Shown: positions 25,022 through 32,921, counted from the first letter of the stretch. The stretch: DNA of 33,566 nucleotides from Mycobacterium sp. KBS0706 (GCF_005938675.2 NZ_VCCH02000086.1:1-33566); one strand, 5' to 3'. Numbers and translations are program-made. The notes: a model not told the origin generated them from the letters alone.

Positions 25022-25780
25022 ATGACGGCGCCGGCCGCAATCCTGATCACCGGCGCCTCGAGCGGCCTGGGCACCGCATTGGCGAAAGCCTATGCCGCGC
25101 CCGGCGTGCGGTTGGTGCTGTTCGGGCGGGATGCCACCCGGCTGGAGGCGGCGGCCGGGGCGGTACGCGACCTCGGCGCAACCGCTGAGACGATCACGGT
25201 CGACGTCACCGACCAGGCGGCGATGGCGGCGGCGGTGACCGCGGCGGACGAGGCCGGTCCGCTCGACCTGGTCATCGCCAATGCCGGCGTCGCCCCGGGC
25301 GGGGCGGAGGGCGCCGATGCGGCGGCGAAGGGCCGCCGGATCCTGGCGGTCAATCTCGACGGTGTGCTCAACACCGTCGACCCGATCCGGCCGCGGATGG
25401 CGGCACGCGGCGCCGGGCAGATCGCGCTGATGAGCTCGCTGGCCGGATTCCGCGGCTTTCCCGGCATGGGTCCCTACGGCGCCTCGAAGGCCGCGGTGCG
25501 GATCTATGGCGAGGCGATCCGAGCCGAGCTGCGGCCGCGCGGCGTGCGGGTCTCGGTGATCTGCCCCGGCTTCGTGCGCACGCCGATGACCGACGGGGCC
25601 GGATTTCCGATGCCGATGCTGATGGAGGTCGAGGACGCCGCGGCGGCGATCCGGCGCGGCCTGGCGCGCGGCCGGCCGCTGATCGCCTTTCCCTGGCCGA
25701 TCCATGCCGGCTCGCGGCTGCTAGCCGCCCTGCCCGCGGCCTGGGCCGACGCCCTGATCCGCCGTGTCGTGCGGGTGTGA
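25022..25780 (+). CDS. Short-chain dehydrogenase/reductase
   Basis: This encodes 252 residues with a classical SDR fold. NAD(P)-binding GASSGLG is at 11-17, NAG near 91, catalytic Ser in LMSSLAG (about 139) and the YGASK catalytic pair at about 151-155. A C-terminal hydrophobic tail (SRLLAALPAAWADALI) may be membrane-associated. The substrate is unknown. ATG 25022 is preceded by AGGAGA. It is divergent from yicC, with paired direct repeats in between, and is followed 65 bp later by a very short membrane-protein gene. Confidence 0.92.
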   Translation: MTAPAAILITGASSGLGTALAKAYAAPGVRLVLFGRDATRLEAAAGAVRDLGATAETITVDVTDQAAMAAAVTAADEAGPLDLVIANAGVAPGGAEGADAAAKGRRILAVNLDGVLNTVDPIRPRMAARGAGQIALMSSLAGFRGFPGMGPYGASKAAVRIYGEAIRAELRPRGVRVSVICPGFVRTPMTDGAGFPMPMLMEVEDAAAAIRRGLARGRPLIAFPWPIHAGSRLLAALPAAWADALIRRVVRV

Positions 25781-25810
25781 CTGCCGTCACGGTGCGTTCA
25801 CGACAGAACG
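25777..25810. promoter_or_regulatory. Two small palindromes before the 42-aa membrane protein gene
   Basis: GTGAC-TGCC-GTCAC (25777-25790) overlaps the SDR stop, and CGTTC-N6-GAACG (25795-25810) follows. Together they sit 36-69 bp upstream of the small gene. They could be operator or attenuator sites. The second is not a LexA box, because its half-sites are inverted rather than direct. Confidence 0.35.
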
Positions 25811-25845
25811 TGCATGGTCCTATCACGCACAGCGAGAGCACGACC

Positions 25846-25974
25846 ATGCATCTGATCCATGACGACGAAGACGCCGACAGCCCATTCGACCTGATCCGCG
25901 AGATCGTGACCATCGTCGGCTGGGTGGCGACGACCTTCGCCCTGCTGCTGGTCGCTTACGCCGCGTTCGGCTGA
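25846..25974 (+). CDS. Very small single-TM protein (42 aa), unrecognised
   Basis: From ATG 25846 the product is MHLIHDDEDADSPFDLI followed by one membrane span (about residues 20-41) ending at the C-terminus. The N-terminal 17 residues are strongly acidic. GAGAG lies 7 nt upstream of ATG; a longer frame from 25777 exists but has no ribosome site. Its last 19 bp overlap the convergent pssA gene. Tail-anchored acidic peptides of this kind often regulate membrane enzymes, but no such link is shown. Coding status is plausible, not certain. Confidence 0.5.
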   Translation: MHLIHDDEDADSPFDLIREIVTIVGWVATTFALLLVAYAAFG

Positions 25975-26828
25975 TCCGGAGGCCCTTGCGCCGGAGCGGC
26001 AGCCGACGCTTCTTCCTCGTCCAGTTCCCCCATCATCAGCGCCGCCTGGCGCTTGAGATGCGCGTAGCGCCGGATGCTGAAGGGGATGCTGCCGACATAG
26101 ATCAGGCCGAGCGCGACCAGCGTCGGCCAGGTGGCGGTGACCAGGAGCGTGGCCACCAGCCCGATCGCGACCAGCACCGGCACGATGTATTCCTGCGGGA
26201 TCCGCACCACCTTCATCGAGAAGGTCGGGATCCGGCTGACCAGCAGCAGCGCGACGAAGACGGTCCACAGCCCGACCAGCAGCGGCGCCGCCCAGAAGCC
26301 GGGCGAGAACTCGAAGCTGATCATCAACGGCATCAGGATCAGGATGGCGCCCGCGGGCACCGGCACGCCGGTGAAGTAGTTGTAGGCGAAGGGCGGCAGG
26401 GTGGTGTCGTCCAGCGCCGTGTTGAACCGTGCCAGGCGCAGCGCGGCGCAGACCGCATAGGCCATCACCGCAAGCCAGCCCAGGCTGCCGGCGTCCTGCA
26501 TCATCCAGAGATAGAGGATGATCGCCGGGCTGACGCCGAAGCTGACGATGTCGGCCAGGCTGTCCAGCTCCGCCCCGAACTTGCTCGACCCGCGCAGCAG
26601 CCGGGCGACGCGGCCGTCCAGCCCGTCCAGCACCGCCGCCACCAGGATCGCGGTCACAGCCTGTTCCCAGCGGTCCTGCACCGCATAGCGGATGGCGGTC
26701 AGCCCGGCGCACAGCGCCAGCGTGGTCAGGATGTTCGGCAGCAGCCGGTTGATCGTCAGGCCGCGGATGCGGACGACCGGCCGGCGGCGGAAGGGCCGCC
26801 GGTGCCGGCGATGCTCCGGCTTTATCAT
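25956..26828 (-). CDS. pssA: CDP-diacylglycerol-serine O-phosphatidyltransferase
   Basis: This encodes 290 residues. PssA makes phosphatidylserine from CDP-diacylglycerol and serine. The CDP-alcohol phosphatidyltransferase signature is complete at residues 68-93 (D68, D71-G72, A75-R76, G85, D89, D93). About eight hydrophobic segments are visible. The N-terminus is basic (RRHRRPFRRRP), and the C-terminal tail is acidic, then Ala/Pro-rich. The ATG overlaps the psd stop by 4 bp. The psd-pssA pair provides phosphatidylethanolamine and is common in alphaproteobacteria. Confidence 0.95.
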   Translation of the reverse strand: MIKPEHRRHRRPFRRRPVVRIRGLTINRLLPNILTTLALCAGLTAIRYAVQDRWEQAVTAILVAAVLDGLDGRVARLLRGSSKFGAELDSLADIVSFGVSPAIILYLWMMQDAGSLGWLAVMAYAVCAALRLARFNTALDDTTLPPFAYNYFTGVPVPAGAILILMPLMISFEFSPGFWAAPLLVGLWTVFVALLLVSRIPTFSMKVVRIPQEYIVPVLVAIGLVATLLVTATWPTLVALGLIYVGSIPFSIRRYAHLKRQAALMMGELDEEEASAAAPAQGPPDQPNAA

Positions 26829-27547
26829 CGGGCGATCGCGACCGGGTTGGCGACGGCCGCGGCCGCCAGGTCGGCCAGCACGGTCTCGCCGCCGATCATG
26901 GTCTGGCCGACCGAGACCAGCGGCTCGACCCCGTCCGGCAGGTAGATGTCGGTCCGGCTGCCGAAGCGGATCAGCCCGTAGGTCTCGCCGGCGACCACCG
27001 GCTGACCGGGCGAGAGGTCGCAGATGATGCGCCGGGCCACCAGCCCCGCGACCTGGACGAAGACCAGGATCCGTCCGTCAGGCAGGCGCAGCGAGACGGC
27101 GCTGCGCTCGTTCTCCTCGCTGGCCTTTTCCAGATTGGCGTTCAGGAACTTGCCCGGCCGGTACTTCACGTCGATCACGGCGCCATCGGCCGGAACCCGG
27201 TTCACATGCACGTTGAAGACGTTGAGGAAGATGCTGATCCGGGTCAGCGGCCGGTTGCCGAGGCCGAGCTCCGCCGGCGGCGTCGCCTGCACCAGCATCT
27301 GCACCACGCCGTCGGCCGGCGCCACCACCAGGTCGGGCCGGCTCGGCGTCACCCGCGGCGGGTGGCGGAAGAAGTAGATGCACCAGGCGGTCGCCAATAC
27401 GCCGAGCCAGCCCAGCGGCTCCCAGACCATGAACAGCATCACGGTGGCGACGGCGAAGACTCCGATGAACGGGTAGCCGGCCGGGTGAATCGGCACCAGG
27501 ACCCCGCGGATCGTGTGCAGAAGATGGGGGTCGTCTCTACCGTTCAA
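26825..27547 (-). CDS. psd: Phosphatidylserine decarboxylase proenzyme
   Basis: This encodes 240 residues. The proenzyme cleaves itself at a Gly-Ser bond, here in RFGSR (Ser197), to form the pyruvoyl cofactor that decarboxylates phosphatidylserine to phosphatidylethanolamine. Other motifs are VLVPIHPAGYPFIGVF at the N-terminus, a membrane segment at about 27-62, VAPADG, and FLNVFNVHVNRVPADG. The start is TTG 27547: it has GGAGA 9 nt upstream and overlaps the mltG stop as TTGA. A frame to 27619 would lie inside mltG and is less likely. It is coupled to pssA downstream. Confidence 0.94.
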   Translation of the reverse strand: MNGRDDPHLLHTIRGVLVPIHPAGYPFIGVFAVATVMLFMVWEPLGWLGVLATAWCIYFFRHPPRVTPSRPDLVVAPADGVVQMLVQATPPAELGLGNRPLTRISIFLNVFNVHVNRVPADGAVIDVKYRPGKFLNANLEKASEENERSAVSLRLPDGRILVFVQVAGLVARRIICDLSPGQPVVAGETYGLIRFGSRTDIYLPDGVEPLVSVGQTMIGGETVLADLAAAAVANPVAIAR

Positions 27548-28569
27548 GGCGTCTTGTCTCCGGTGTCCGGGGCCGCGTCGCCGGGATTGGGCGGGGCGGC
27601 CTGCCGTCGCTTCTGCCATTCGGCGACGTTGCGGTTGTGCTCCTCGAGCGTCCGGGCGAAGACATGCCCGCCGGAGCCGTCGGCTACGAAGTAATAATAG
27701 TCCGTAACCGCCGGCTTAAGCACTGCGGCAAGTGCGTCGCGCCCGGGATTGGCGATCGGCCCCGGCGGCAAACCCGCAACGACATAGGTGTTGTAGGGCG
27801 AATCCAACTTCCAGTCGGCCCGGGTCAGCGCCCGGCCGAGCGGTTTTTTCCCATCGGTCAGGGCATAGATCACGGTCGGGTCCGACTGCAGCGGCATGCC
27901 GGCCTGCAGCCGGTTCAGGAACACGCTGGCGACCACCGGCCGCTCCTTCGGCACGCCCGTCTCCTTCTCGACGATCGAGGCCAAGGTAACGGCGTCCTGC
28001 GGCGACTTGACCGGCAGGCCGTTGCCGCGCTTGTCCCACAGCCCGTCGACCTCCTGCCGCATCGCCTTGCGCATCCGATCGATCACGGCGGCGCGGGTGT
28101 CGCCGCGGATGAACTGGTAGGTCTCCGGCAGCAGCGAGCCTTCGGCCGGGACGTCCCCGGCATCGCCGGTCAGCAGCGGCTCGGCCTGGACCAGGGTTAC
28201 GATCTCGGCCGAGGTCAGGCCCTCCGCGATGGTGATCTTGTGCGAGACATTGCTGCCGCGGGCCAGCAGGTCGGCAGTCTCTGCCGGCGAAATCCCCGGC
28301 GCGAAGGCGTATTCCCCGGCCTTCAGGGCGCGGTCGCCGCCGTCCAGCGTCGTTCCGCCCAGGAACACCCAGCGGTTCTCGACGATTCCCGCTGCCTCGA
28401 GCTGCGCCGCGATCGCGGCCAGGCCGCTGCCGCGCTCGATCACGAGCGTTGCCGGGGCCGTCAGCGGCCCCGGTGCGCGATAGGCGTGAAGAAACCAGAC
28501 GACGCCGCCACCGATGACGGCCGCCAGCACCACCAGGAAGACGAGCGCGCGGGCGAGTGCCCGAACCAT
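27544..28569 (-). CDS. mltG: Endolytic murein transglycosylase MltG
   Basis: This encodes 341 residues from ATG 28569, 4 bp after the fabF stop. An N-terminal membrane anchor (about 5-28) is followed by a LysM-like segment and the YceG/MltG domain: SLLPETYQF, TLASIVEKETGVPKERPVVASVFLNRL with the catalytic Glu, MPLQSDPTVIYAL, and SPYNTYVVAGLPPGPIANPG. MltG cuts nascent glycan strands and is thought to end their synthesis. The fabF-mltG order is standard in proteobacteria. The C-terminal tail is Pro/Asp-rich. Its stop is shared with the psd start. Confidence 0.95.
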   Translation of the reverse strand: MVRALARALVFLVVLAAVIGGGVVWFLHAYRAPGPLTAPATLVIERGSGLAAIAAQLEAAGIVENRWVFLGGTTLDGGDRALKAGEYAFAPGISPAETADLLARGSNVSHKITIAEGLTSAEIVTLVQAEPLLTGDAGDVPAEGSLLPETYQFIRGDTRAAVIDRMRKAMRQEVDGLWDKRGNGLPVKSPQDAVTLASIVEKETGVPKERPVVASVFLNRLQAGMPLQSDPTVIYALTDGKKPLGRALTRADWKLDSPYNTYVVAGLPPGPIANPGRDALAAVLKPAVTDYYYFVADGSGGHVFARTLEEHNRNVAEWQKRRQAAPPNPGDAAPDTGDKTP

Positions 28570-28573
28570 CCGG

Positions 28574-29839
28574 TCAGACGTACTCGCGGAAGACCAGCGA
28601 CGCGTTGGTCCCGCCGAAGCCGAAGCTGTTCGACAGCGCGGCGCGCACCGGCCGCGGCTTGGCCTGCTTGGGCACCAGATCGACTCCGAGGCAGGCGTCG
28701 GACGGGTCCTCAAGGTTCAGCGTCGGCGGCACCACGTCGTGGTTGATCGAGAGCACCGAATAGATCGCCTCGACCGCGCCGGCGGCGCCGAGCAGATGGC
28801 CGATCGCCGACTTGGTCGAGGACATCGACACCGTCTCGATCGCGTTGCCGAACAGGCGCTTGACCGCACCGAGTTCGATCTCGTCGCCGAGCGGCGTCGA
28901 GGTGCCGTGGGCGTTGACGTAGTCGATGTCCGATGGGGTCAGGCCGGCTCGCTTCAGCGCCGCCGACATCGCCCGGAAACCGCCATTGCCGTCTTCCGGC
29001 GGGGCGGTGATGTGATGCGCGTCGCCCGACAGGCCGTAGCCGACCACCTCGGCATAGATCGTGGCGCCGCGCGCCTTGGCGTGCTCCAGCTCCTCGAGCA
29101 CGACCACGCCGGCGCCTTCGCCCATGACGAAGCCGTCGCGGCCCTTGTCATAGGGGCGCGAGGCCCGGTCGGGGGTCTCGTTGTAGCCGGTGGACAGCGC
29201 CCGGGCCGCGGCGAAGCCGGCGAGTCCGAGCCGGCACACCGCCGCCTCCGCCCCGCCCGCCACCATGACGTCGGCATCGTCCCACATGATCAGACGCGCC
29301 GCGTCGCCGATCGCGTGCGCGCCGGTCGAGCAGGCCGTGACCACGGCATGGTTCGGACCGCGGAAGCCGTGCTGAATCGAGACCTGGCCGGAGGCCAGGT
29401 TGATCAGCGCCGCCGGGATGAAGAAGGGGGAGATCCGGCGGGGCCCCTTCTCCTCCAGTGTCAGCGAGCCCTCGGCGATCCATTGCAGGCCGCCGATGCC
29501 CGAGCCGATCATGACGCCGGTGCGCTCGCGCTCCTCGTCATTCGGCGGCACCCACCCCGAATTCGCGATCGCCTCGTTGGCCGCGGCGATCGCATAATGG
29601 ATGAAGACGTCGTTCTTGCGCTGGTCCTTGGGCGGGACCGCGCTGTCGACGTCGAAATCACCCGGGCCGGTGCCGCGCGGCACCATGCCCGCGATCCGCG
29701 CCGGCAGATCCGAGACGTCGAATGTCGAGATCGCGCCGATGCCGGACTTGCCGGCGGTCAGTCGATCCCAATTGGTCTTCACACCGGCACCGAGAGGCGT
29801 GACCATCCCCATGCCGGTGATTACGACACGTCGCATCAT
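28574..29839 (-). CDS. fabF: 3-oxoacyl-ACP synthase II
   Basis: This encodes 421 residues from ATG 29839; ATG 29836 is the next codon. FabF elongates acyl-ACP with malonyl-ACP. The thiolase-fold catalytic triad is visible: Cys in VTACSTGAHAIGDA (about 170), His in NAHGTSTPLGD and His in KSAIGHLLGAAGAVEA. The N-terminus VVITGMGMVTPLGAGV and the C-terminal NSFGFGGTNASLVF are typical. It lies 30 bp after acpP and is followed by mltG. Confidence 0.97.
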   Translation of the reverse strand: MMRRVVITGMGMVTPLGAGVKTNWDRLTAGKSGIGAISTFDVSDLPARIAGMVPRGTGPGDFDVDSAVPPKDQRKNDVFIHYAIAAANEAIANSGWVPPNDEERERTGVMIGSGIGGLQWIAEGSLTLEEKGPRRISPFFIPAALINLASGQVSIQHGFRGPNHAVVTACSTGAHAIGDAARLIMWDDADVMVAGGAEAAVCRLGLAGFAAARALSTGYNETPDRASRPYDKGRDGFVMGEGAGVVVLEELEHAKARGATIYAEVVGYGLSGDAHHITAPPEDGNGGFRAMSAALKRAGLTPSDIDYVNAHGTSTPLGDEIELGAVKRLFGNAIETVSMSSTKSAIGHLLGAAGAVEAIYSVLSINHDVVPPTLNLEDPSDACLGVDLVPKQAKPRPVRAALSNSFGFGGTNASLVFREYV

Positions 29840-29869
29840 TTCATCCGGTTCTGCGGCAAGGACCTGCGA

Positions 29870-30115
29870 TCAGGCGGGAGTCGAATGCTGCTCGATGAAC
29901 TGGATCGCGTCCTTCACCGTCAGGATCTTCTCGGCCGCGTCGTCCGGAATCTCGCAGCCGAACTCCTCCTCGAACGCCATGACCAGCTCGACGGTGTCGA
30001 GGCTGTCGGCGCCCAGGTCGTCGATGAAGCTGGCCGATTCGGTGACCTTGCCTTCTTCGACGCCGAGATGCTCGACGACGATCTTCTTAACGCGATCGGC
30101 GATGCTTTCGCTCAT
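29870..30115 (-). CDS. acpP: Acyl carrier protein
   Basis: This encodes 81 residues, strongly acidic. Ser38 in GADSLDTVELVMAFEEEF is the phosphopantetheine site. The start MSESIADRVKKIVVEHLGV and the GCEIPDDAAEKILTVKDAI segment are typical of alphaproteobacterial AcpP. It carries growing acyl chains for FabD, FabG and FabF encoded around it. A 144-bp leader region upstream contains two palindromes that may control it separately from fabG. Confidence 0.97.
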   Translation of the reverse strand: MSESIADRVKKIVVEHLGVEEGKVTESASFIDDLGADSLDTVELVMAFEEEFGCEIPDDAAEKILTVKDAIQFIEQHSTPA

Positions 30116-30177
30116 TCTTTCTACCTTTCAAGAGAGCGGAACGGGGCAGAATTCCGCAGTGCTGAACCCCCGCACGA

Positions 30178-30243
30178 GTGACCGCCCCGTAGACCCGCGG
30201 TCACATAACACACCTGATCGAACATGGCCAAGCATCTGGCCAT
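30178..30243 (-). promoter_or_regulatory. acpP upstream region with two perfect inverted repeats and a possible promoter
   Basis: GTGACCGC-N11-GCGGTCAC (30178-30204) and ATGGCCA-N6-TGGCCAT (30224-30243) are both perfect. On the minus strand TTGGCC (30231-30226) and TTATGT (30208-30203) are 17 bp apart and could be a weak promoter lying between and across the repeats. The region separates fabG from acpP. The repeats could bind a regulator or form RNA hairpins. Confidence 0.45.
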
Positions 30244-30259
30244 GTCCAGTCCGGCGACG

Positions 30260-30997
30260 TCAAACCATTGCCATTCCGCCATTCACATGGATGGTCTGGC
30301 CGGTGACATAGGCGGCCTCGCTGCTGGCGAGATACAGGACCGCGGCGGCGATCTCGGCCGGGTCGCCCATCCGCGCCATCGGGATGGTGGCGGAGATCCG
30401 CGCCTTCTGCTCGTCGTTCAGCGCATCGGTCATGGCGCTGGTGACGAAGCCCGGGGCAACGCAGTTGACGGTGATGCCGCGGCTCGCGACCTCCTGCGCC
30501 AGCGCCTTGGTCATGCCGGTCAGGCCGGCCTTCGAGGCGGCGTAGTTCACCTGGCCCGGATTGCCGGTGTGGCCGACGATCGAGGTGATCGACACGATCC
30601 GGCCCCAGCGCTTCTTCATCATGCCGCGCAGCGCCGCACGGGCCAGCCGGAAGCCGGACACCAGGTTGACGTCGAGCACGGTCTCGAAATCGTCATCCTT
30701 CATCCGCATCGCCAGGCCGTCGCGGGTCAGGCCGGCGTTATTGACCAGGATGTCGATGCCGCCGGTCGCCGCCTCGGCCGCCTTGGCCACCGATTCGGCG
30801 CCCTCGGCGCTCGACAGGTCGCCCGGGGTCACATGGGCCCGCTCGCCCAGCGACTGCGCCAGAGCCTCCAGCTTCTCGACCTTGGTGCCGGACAGCGCCA
30901 CGGCGGCGCCCTGGGCGTGCAGCAGGGTCGCGATGGCGCGGCCGATGTCGCCCGAGGCGCCGGTGACGAGCGCCGACTTGCCCTTCAGATCGAACAT
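30260..30997 (-). CDS. fabG: 3-oxoacyl-ACP reductase
   Basis: This encodes 245 residues. FabG reduces 3-oxoacyl-ACP with NADPH. The SDR motifs are GASGDIG (13-19), NNAG (about 85-88), the catalytic Ser in SITSIVGHTGNPGQ (about 138), and YAASKAG (Tyr about 152). The C-terminal YVTGQTIHVNGGMAMV is the FabG hallmark, and the length is exact for the family. It lies 31 bp after fabD, in one operon. Confidence 0.97.
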   Translation of the reverse strand: MFDLKGKSALVTGASGDIGRAIATLLHAQGAAVALSGTKVEKLEALAQSLGERAHVTPGDLSSAEGAESVAKAAEAATGGIDILVNNAGLTRDGLAMRMKDDDFETVLDVNLVSGFRLARAALRGMMKKRWGRIVSITSIVGHTGNPGQVNYAASKAGLTGMTKALAQEVASRGITVNCVAPGFVTSAMTDALNDEQKARISATIPMARMGDPAEIAAAVLYLASSEAAYVTGQTIHVNGGMAMV

Positions 30998-31028
30998 GCT
31001 CTCTTCCCTCGTGCTGCGGCCTTGTGCT

Positions 31029-31979
31029 TCAGGCGCCGGTCGATGCGATCCAGGCGTCGATCTCTTCCGGCGCCTGCAGCGACACCGCGGCGAGGTCGCG
31101 ATCGATGCGCTTGGCGAGGCCGGCCAGCACCTTGCCGGCCCCGAGCTCGACCAGTTCCTGCACGCCTGCCGATTTCATGTAAAGCACACACTCGCGCCAG
31201 CGCACGGTGCCGGTCACCTGCTCGACCAGCAGCCGGCGGATCTCATCCGGCGCCATGACCGGGGCGGCGGTGACATTGGCCACCACCGGCAGGGCCGGCG
31301 CCTTGATCTCAACCGCGGCCAAAGCCATGCGCATGGCCTCGGCCGCCGGCGCCATCAGCGGGCAATGGAAGGGCGCGCTGACCGGCAGCAGGATGCTGCG
31401 CTTGGCGCCGAGCTCGGCCGCCAGCGCCATCGCCCGCTCCACAGCGTCCTTGTGGCCGCTGACCACGACCTGGCCGGGGGCGTTGTCGTTGGCCGCAGAG
31501 CAGATCGAGTCCGGGGTCGAGGCGCGGGCGGCGACGTCGCGCGCCTGGTCGAGGTCGAAGCCCAGCAGTGCCGCCATGGCACCGACGCCGACCGGCACCG
31601 CCTTCTGCATCGACTGGCCGCGCAGGCGCAGCAGCCGGGCCGCATCCGCGACGCTGATCGCCCCAGCCGCGGCCAGGGCGGAGTATTCGCCGAGGCTGTG
31701 GCCGGCGACGAAGCCGGCGAAATCCGCCAGCGACCGGCCGGACCGCTCCGCCACCGTGCGCGCCGCGGCGACCGAGGCCGCCATCAGTGCCGGCTGGGCG
31801 TTCTCGGTCAGCGTCAGCGTCTCGATGTCGCCGCCGAACATCAGCTCGGACAGCTTCTGGCCCAACGCTGCGTCGACCTCGGCGAAGACCTCGCGGGCGG
31901 CCGCGGACCCATCGGCCAGCGCCTTGCCCATGCCGACAGCCTGGCTGCCTTGTCCCGGAAACACGAAAGCGCGCGCCAT
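31029..31979 (-). CDS. fabD: Malonyl-CoA-ACP transacylase
   Basis: This encodes 316 residues. FabD moves malonyl from CoA to ACP. The active-site Ser95 is in GHSLGEYSALAA; RLRGQSMQKA holds the conserved Arg, and SAPFHCPLM the catalytic His. The N-terminus AFVFPGQGSQAVGMGKAL is typical. It is the first gene of the fab operon, with its own predicted promoter 30-60 bp upstream, divergent from rpsF. Confidence 0.97.
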   Translation of the reverse strand: MARAFVFPGQGSQAVGMGKALADGSAAAREVFAEVDAALGQKLSELMFGGDIETLTLTENAQPALMAASVAAARTVAERSGRSLADFAGFVAGHSLGEYSALAAAGAISVADAARLLRLRGQSMQKAVPVGVGAMAALLGFDLDQARDVAARASTPDSICSAANDNAPGQVVVSGHKDAVERAMALAAELGAKRSILLPVSAPFHCPLMAPAAEAMRMALAAVEIKAPALPVVANVTAAPVMAPDEIRRLLVEQVTGTVRWRECVLYMKSAGVQELVELGAGKVLAGLAKRIDRDLAAVSLQAPEEIDAWIASTGA

Positions 31980-32012
31980 GGCGGCGATCCCCGCATCACA
32001 ATGAGGGCGCTG

Positions 32013-32040
32013 GTCTTAGAGCCTCGCCACCGCAAGTCAA
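32013..32040 (-). promoter_or_regulatory. Predicted promoter of fabD (fab operon)
   Basis: On the minus strand TTGACT (32040-32035, 5/6 match) is followed after 16 bp by TAAGAC (32018-32013, 3/6). Transcription would start near 32006, giving a leader of about 27 nt before the fabD ATG. Confidence 0.45.
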
Positions 32041-32072
32041 GCCTGATCAATGATACAGGGCTCCGATCGCGC

Positions 32073-32100
32073 TTGATCTTCGGGCGCTTCCGAGTATAGT
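32073..32100 (+). promoter_or_regulatory. Predicted sigma70 promoter of the rpsF operon
   Basis: TTGATC (32073-32078) and TATAGT (32095-32100) are 16 bp apart; the -10 matches 5/6 bases. It lies 113 bp upstream of rpsF and is the best promoter in the window. It would give a leader of about 105 nt that contains a strong hairpin. Confidence 0.7.
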
Positions 32101-32122
32101 GCGCGGCTTCGTCATGCTCCTT

Positions 32123-32148
32123 GCCGGTCGCTTGGCATAGCGGCCGGC
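32123..32148 (+). promoter_or_regulatory. Leader hairpin of the rpsF mRNA
   Basis: GCCGGTCGCT pairs with AGCGGCCGGC (ten pairs including one G-U) around the loop TGGCAT. It sits between the promoter and rpsF, 64 bp before the start codon. Ribosomal protein operons led by rpsF are often autoregulated by the S6-S18 complex binding the leader, so this is a candidate. Direct resemblance to the known S6-S18 motif was not established. Confidence 0.5.
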
Positions 32149-32212
32149 TTTGACATGGGCGGCTGGCGGTCCCCGCACAGCGCCATGCCGGGAACAGCCA
32201 CAAGGAGTCATC

Positions 32213-32671
32213 ATGCCACTTTACGAGAGCGTGTACATCGCGCGGCAGGACGTGTCCGCCACGCAGGTGGAGGCCCTGACCGAGGGCTTCACCACCATCC
32301 TCACCGAGAATGGCGGCAAGGTCACCAAGACCGAGTATTGGGGCCTGAAGAGCTTCGCCTACCGGATCAAGAAGAACCGCAAGGGCCACTACGTCCTGAT
32401 GAACATCGACGCCCCCGCGGCCGCCGTGGCCGAGATGGAGCGCCTGATGGGCATCAACGAGGACGTGCTGCGCACACTCACCCTGCGCGTCGACACCCTC
32501 GAAGAGGGTCCCTCGGCGATGATGCAGAGCCGGGCCGGCCGGGACCGCGACGGTCGCGACCGCGACGGCCGTGGTGATCGCGACAGCCGTGGCGGCGATC
32601 GCGACCGCGGCGAGCGCCGGGACCGTGGCTTCGGCCGCGACCAGGCCGAAGGTGAAGGAGCTCAGGCATGA
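32213..32671 (+). CDS. rpsF: 30S ribosomal protein S6 with RD-rich C-terminal extension
   Basis: This encodes 152 residues from ATG 32213 with AAGGAG upstream. The first about 95 residues are the S6 fold: MPLYESVYIARQDVS, YWGLKSFAYRIKKNRKGHY, LMNIDAPAAAVAEMERLM. From about residue 108 there is an unusual tail of RD/RG/GD repeats (GRDRDGRDRDGRGDRD and similar), longer and more repetitive than in E. coli. S6 binds 16S rRNA and pairs with S18. The stop overlaps the rpsR start (ATGA). Confidence 0.97.
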   Translation: MPLYESVYIARQDVSATQVEALTEGFTTILTENGGKVTKTEYWGLKSFAYRIKKNRKGHYVLMNIDAPAAAVAEMERLMGINEDVLRTLTLRVDTLEEGPSAMMQSRAGRDRDGRDRDGRGDRDSRGGDRDRGERRDRGFGRDQAEGEGAQA

Positions 32672-32907
32672 GCGCGATGGGTGCACGGCGTCCGTTCTTC
32701 CGCCGCCGGAAGACCTGCCCGTTCTCCGGCGCCAACGCGCCGAAGATCGACTACAAGGACACCAAGCTGCTGGGCCGGTTCATCTCCGAGCGCGGCAAGA
32801 TCGTCCCGAGCCGCATCACCGCGGTCTCGGCCAAGAAGCAGCGTGAGCTGGCCCGCGCCATCAAGCGCGCGCGCTTCCTCGGCCTCCTGCCCTACATCGT
32901 GAAGTAA
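32668..32907 (+). CDS. rpsR: 30S ribosomal protein S18
   Basis: This encodes 79 residues. S18 partners S6 on the platform of the small subunit. ARRPFFRRRKTCPFSGANAPKIDYKD, LLGRFISERGKIVPSRITAVSAKKQRELARAIKRARFLGLLPYIVK are diagnostic in sequence order. The start is ATG 32668, overlapping rpsF; ATG 32677 (MGARRP) would also fit. It is followed 14 bp later by rplI. Confidence 0.97.
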   Translation: MSAMGARRPFFRRRKTCPFSGANAPKIDYKDTKLLGRFISERGKIVPSRITAVSAKKQRELARAIKRARFLGLLPYIVK

Positions 32908-32921
32908 GGGGAGGTTCAGCC

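Noticed and set aside
25795..25810. Possible second LexA box (GTTC...GAAC)
   Set aside because: The half-sites are inverted with six bases between them. The alphaproteobacterial LexA box is a direct repeat with a 7-base spacer.
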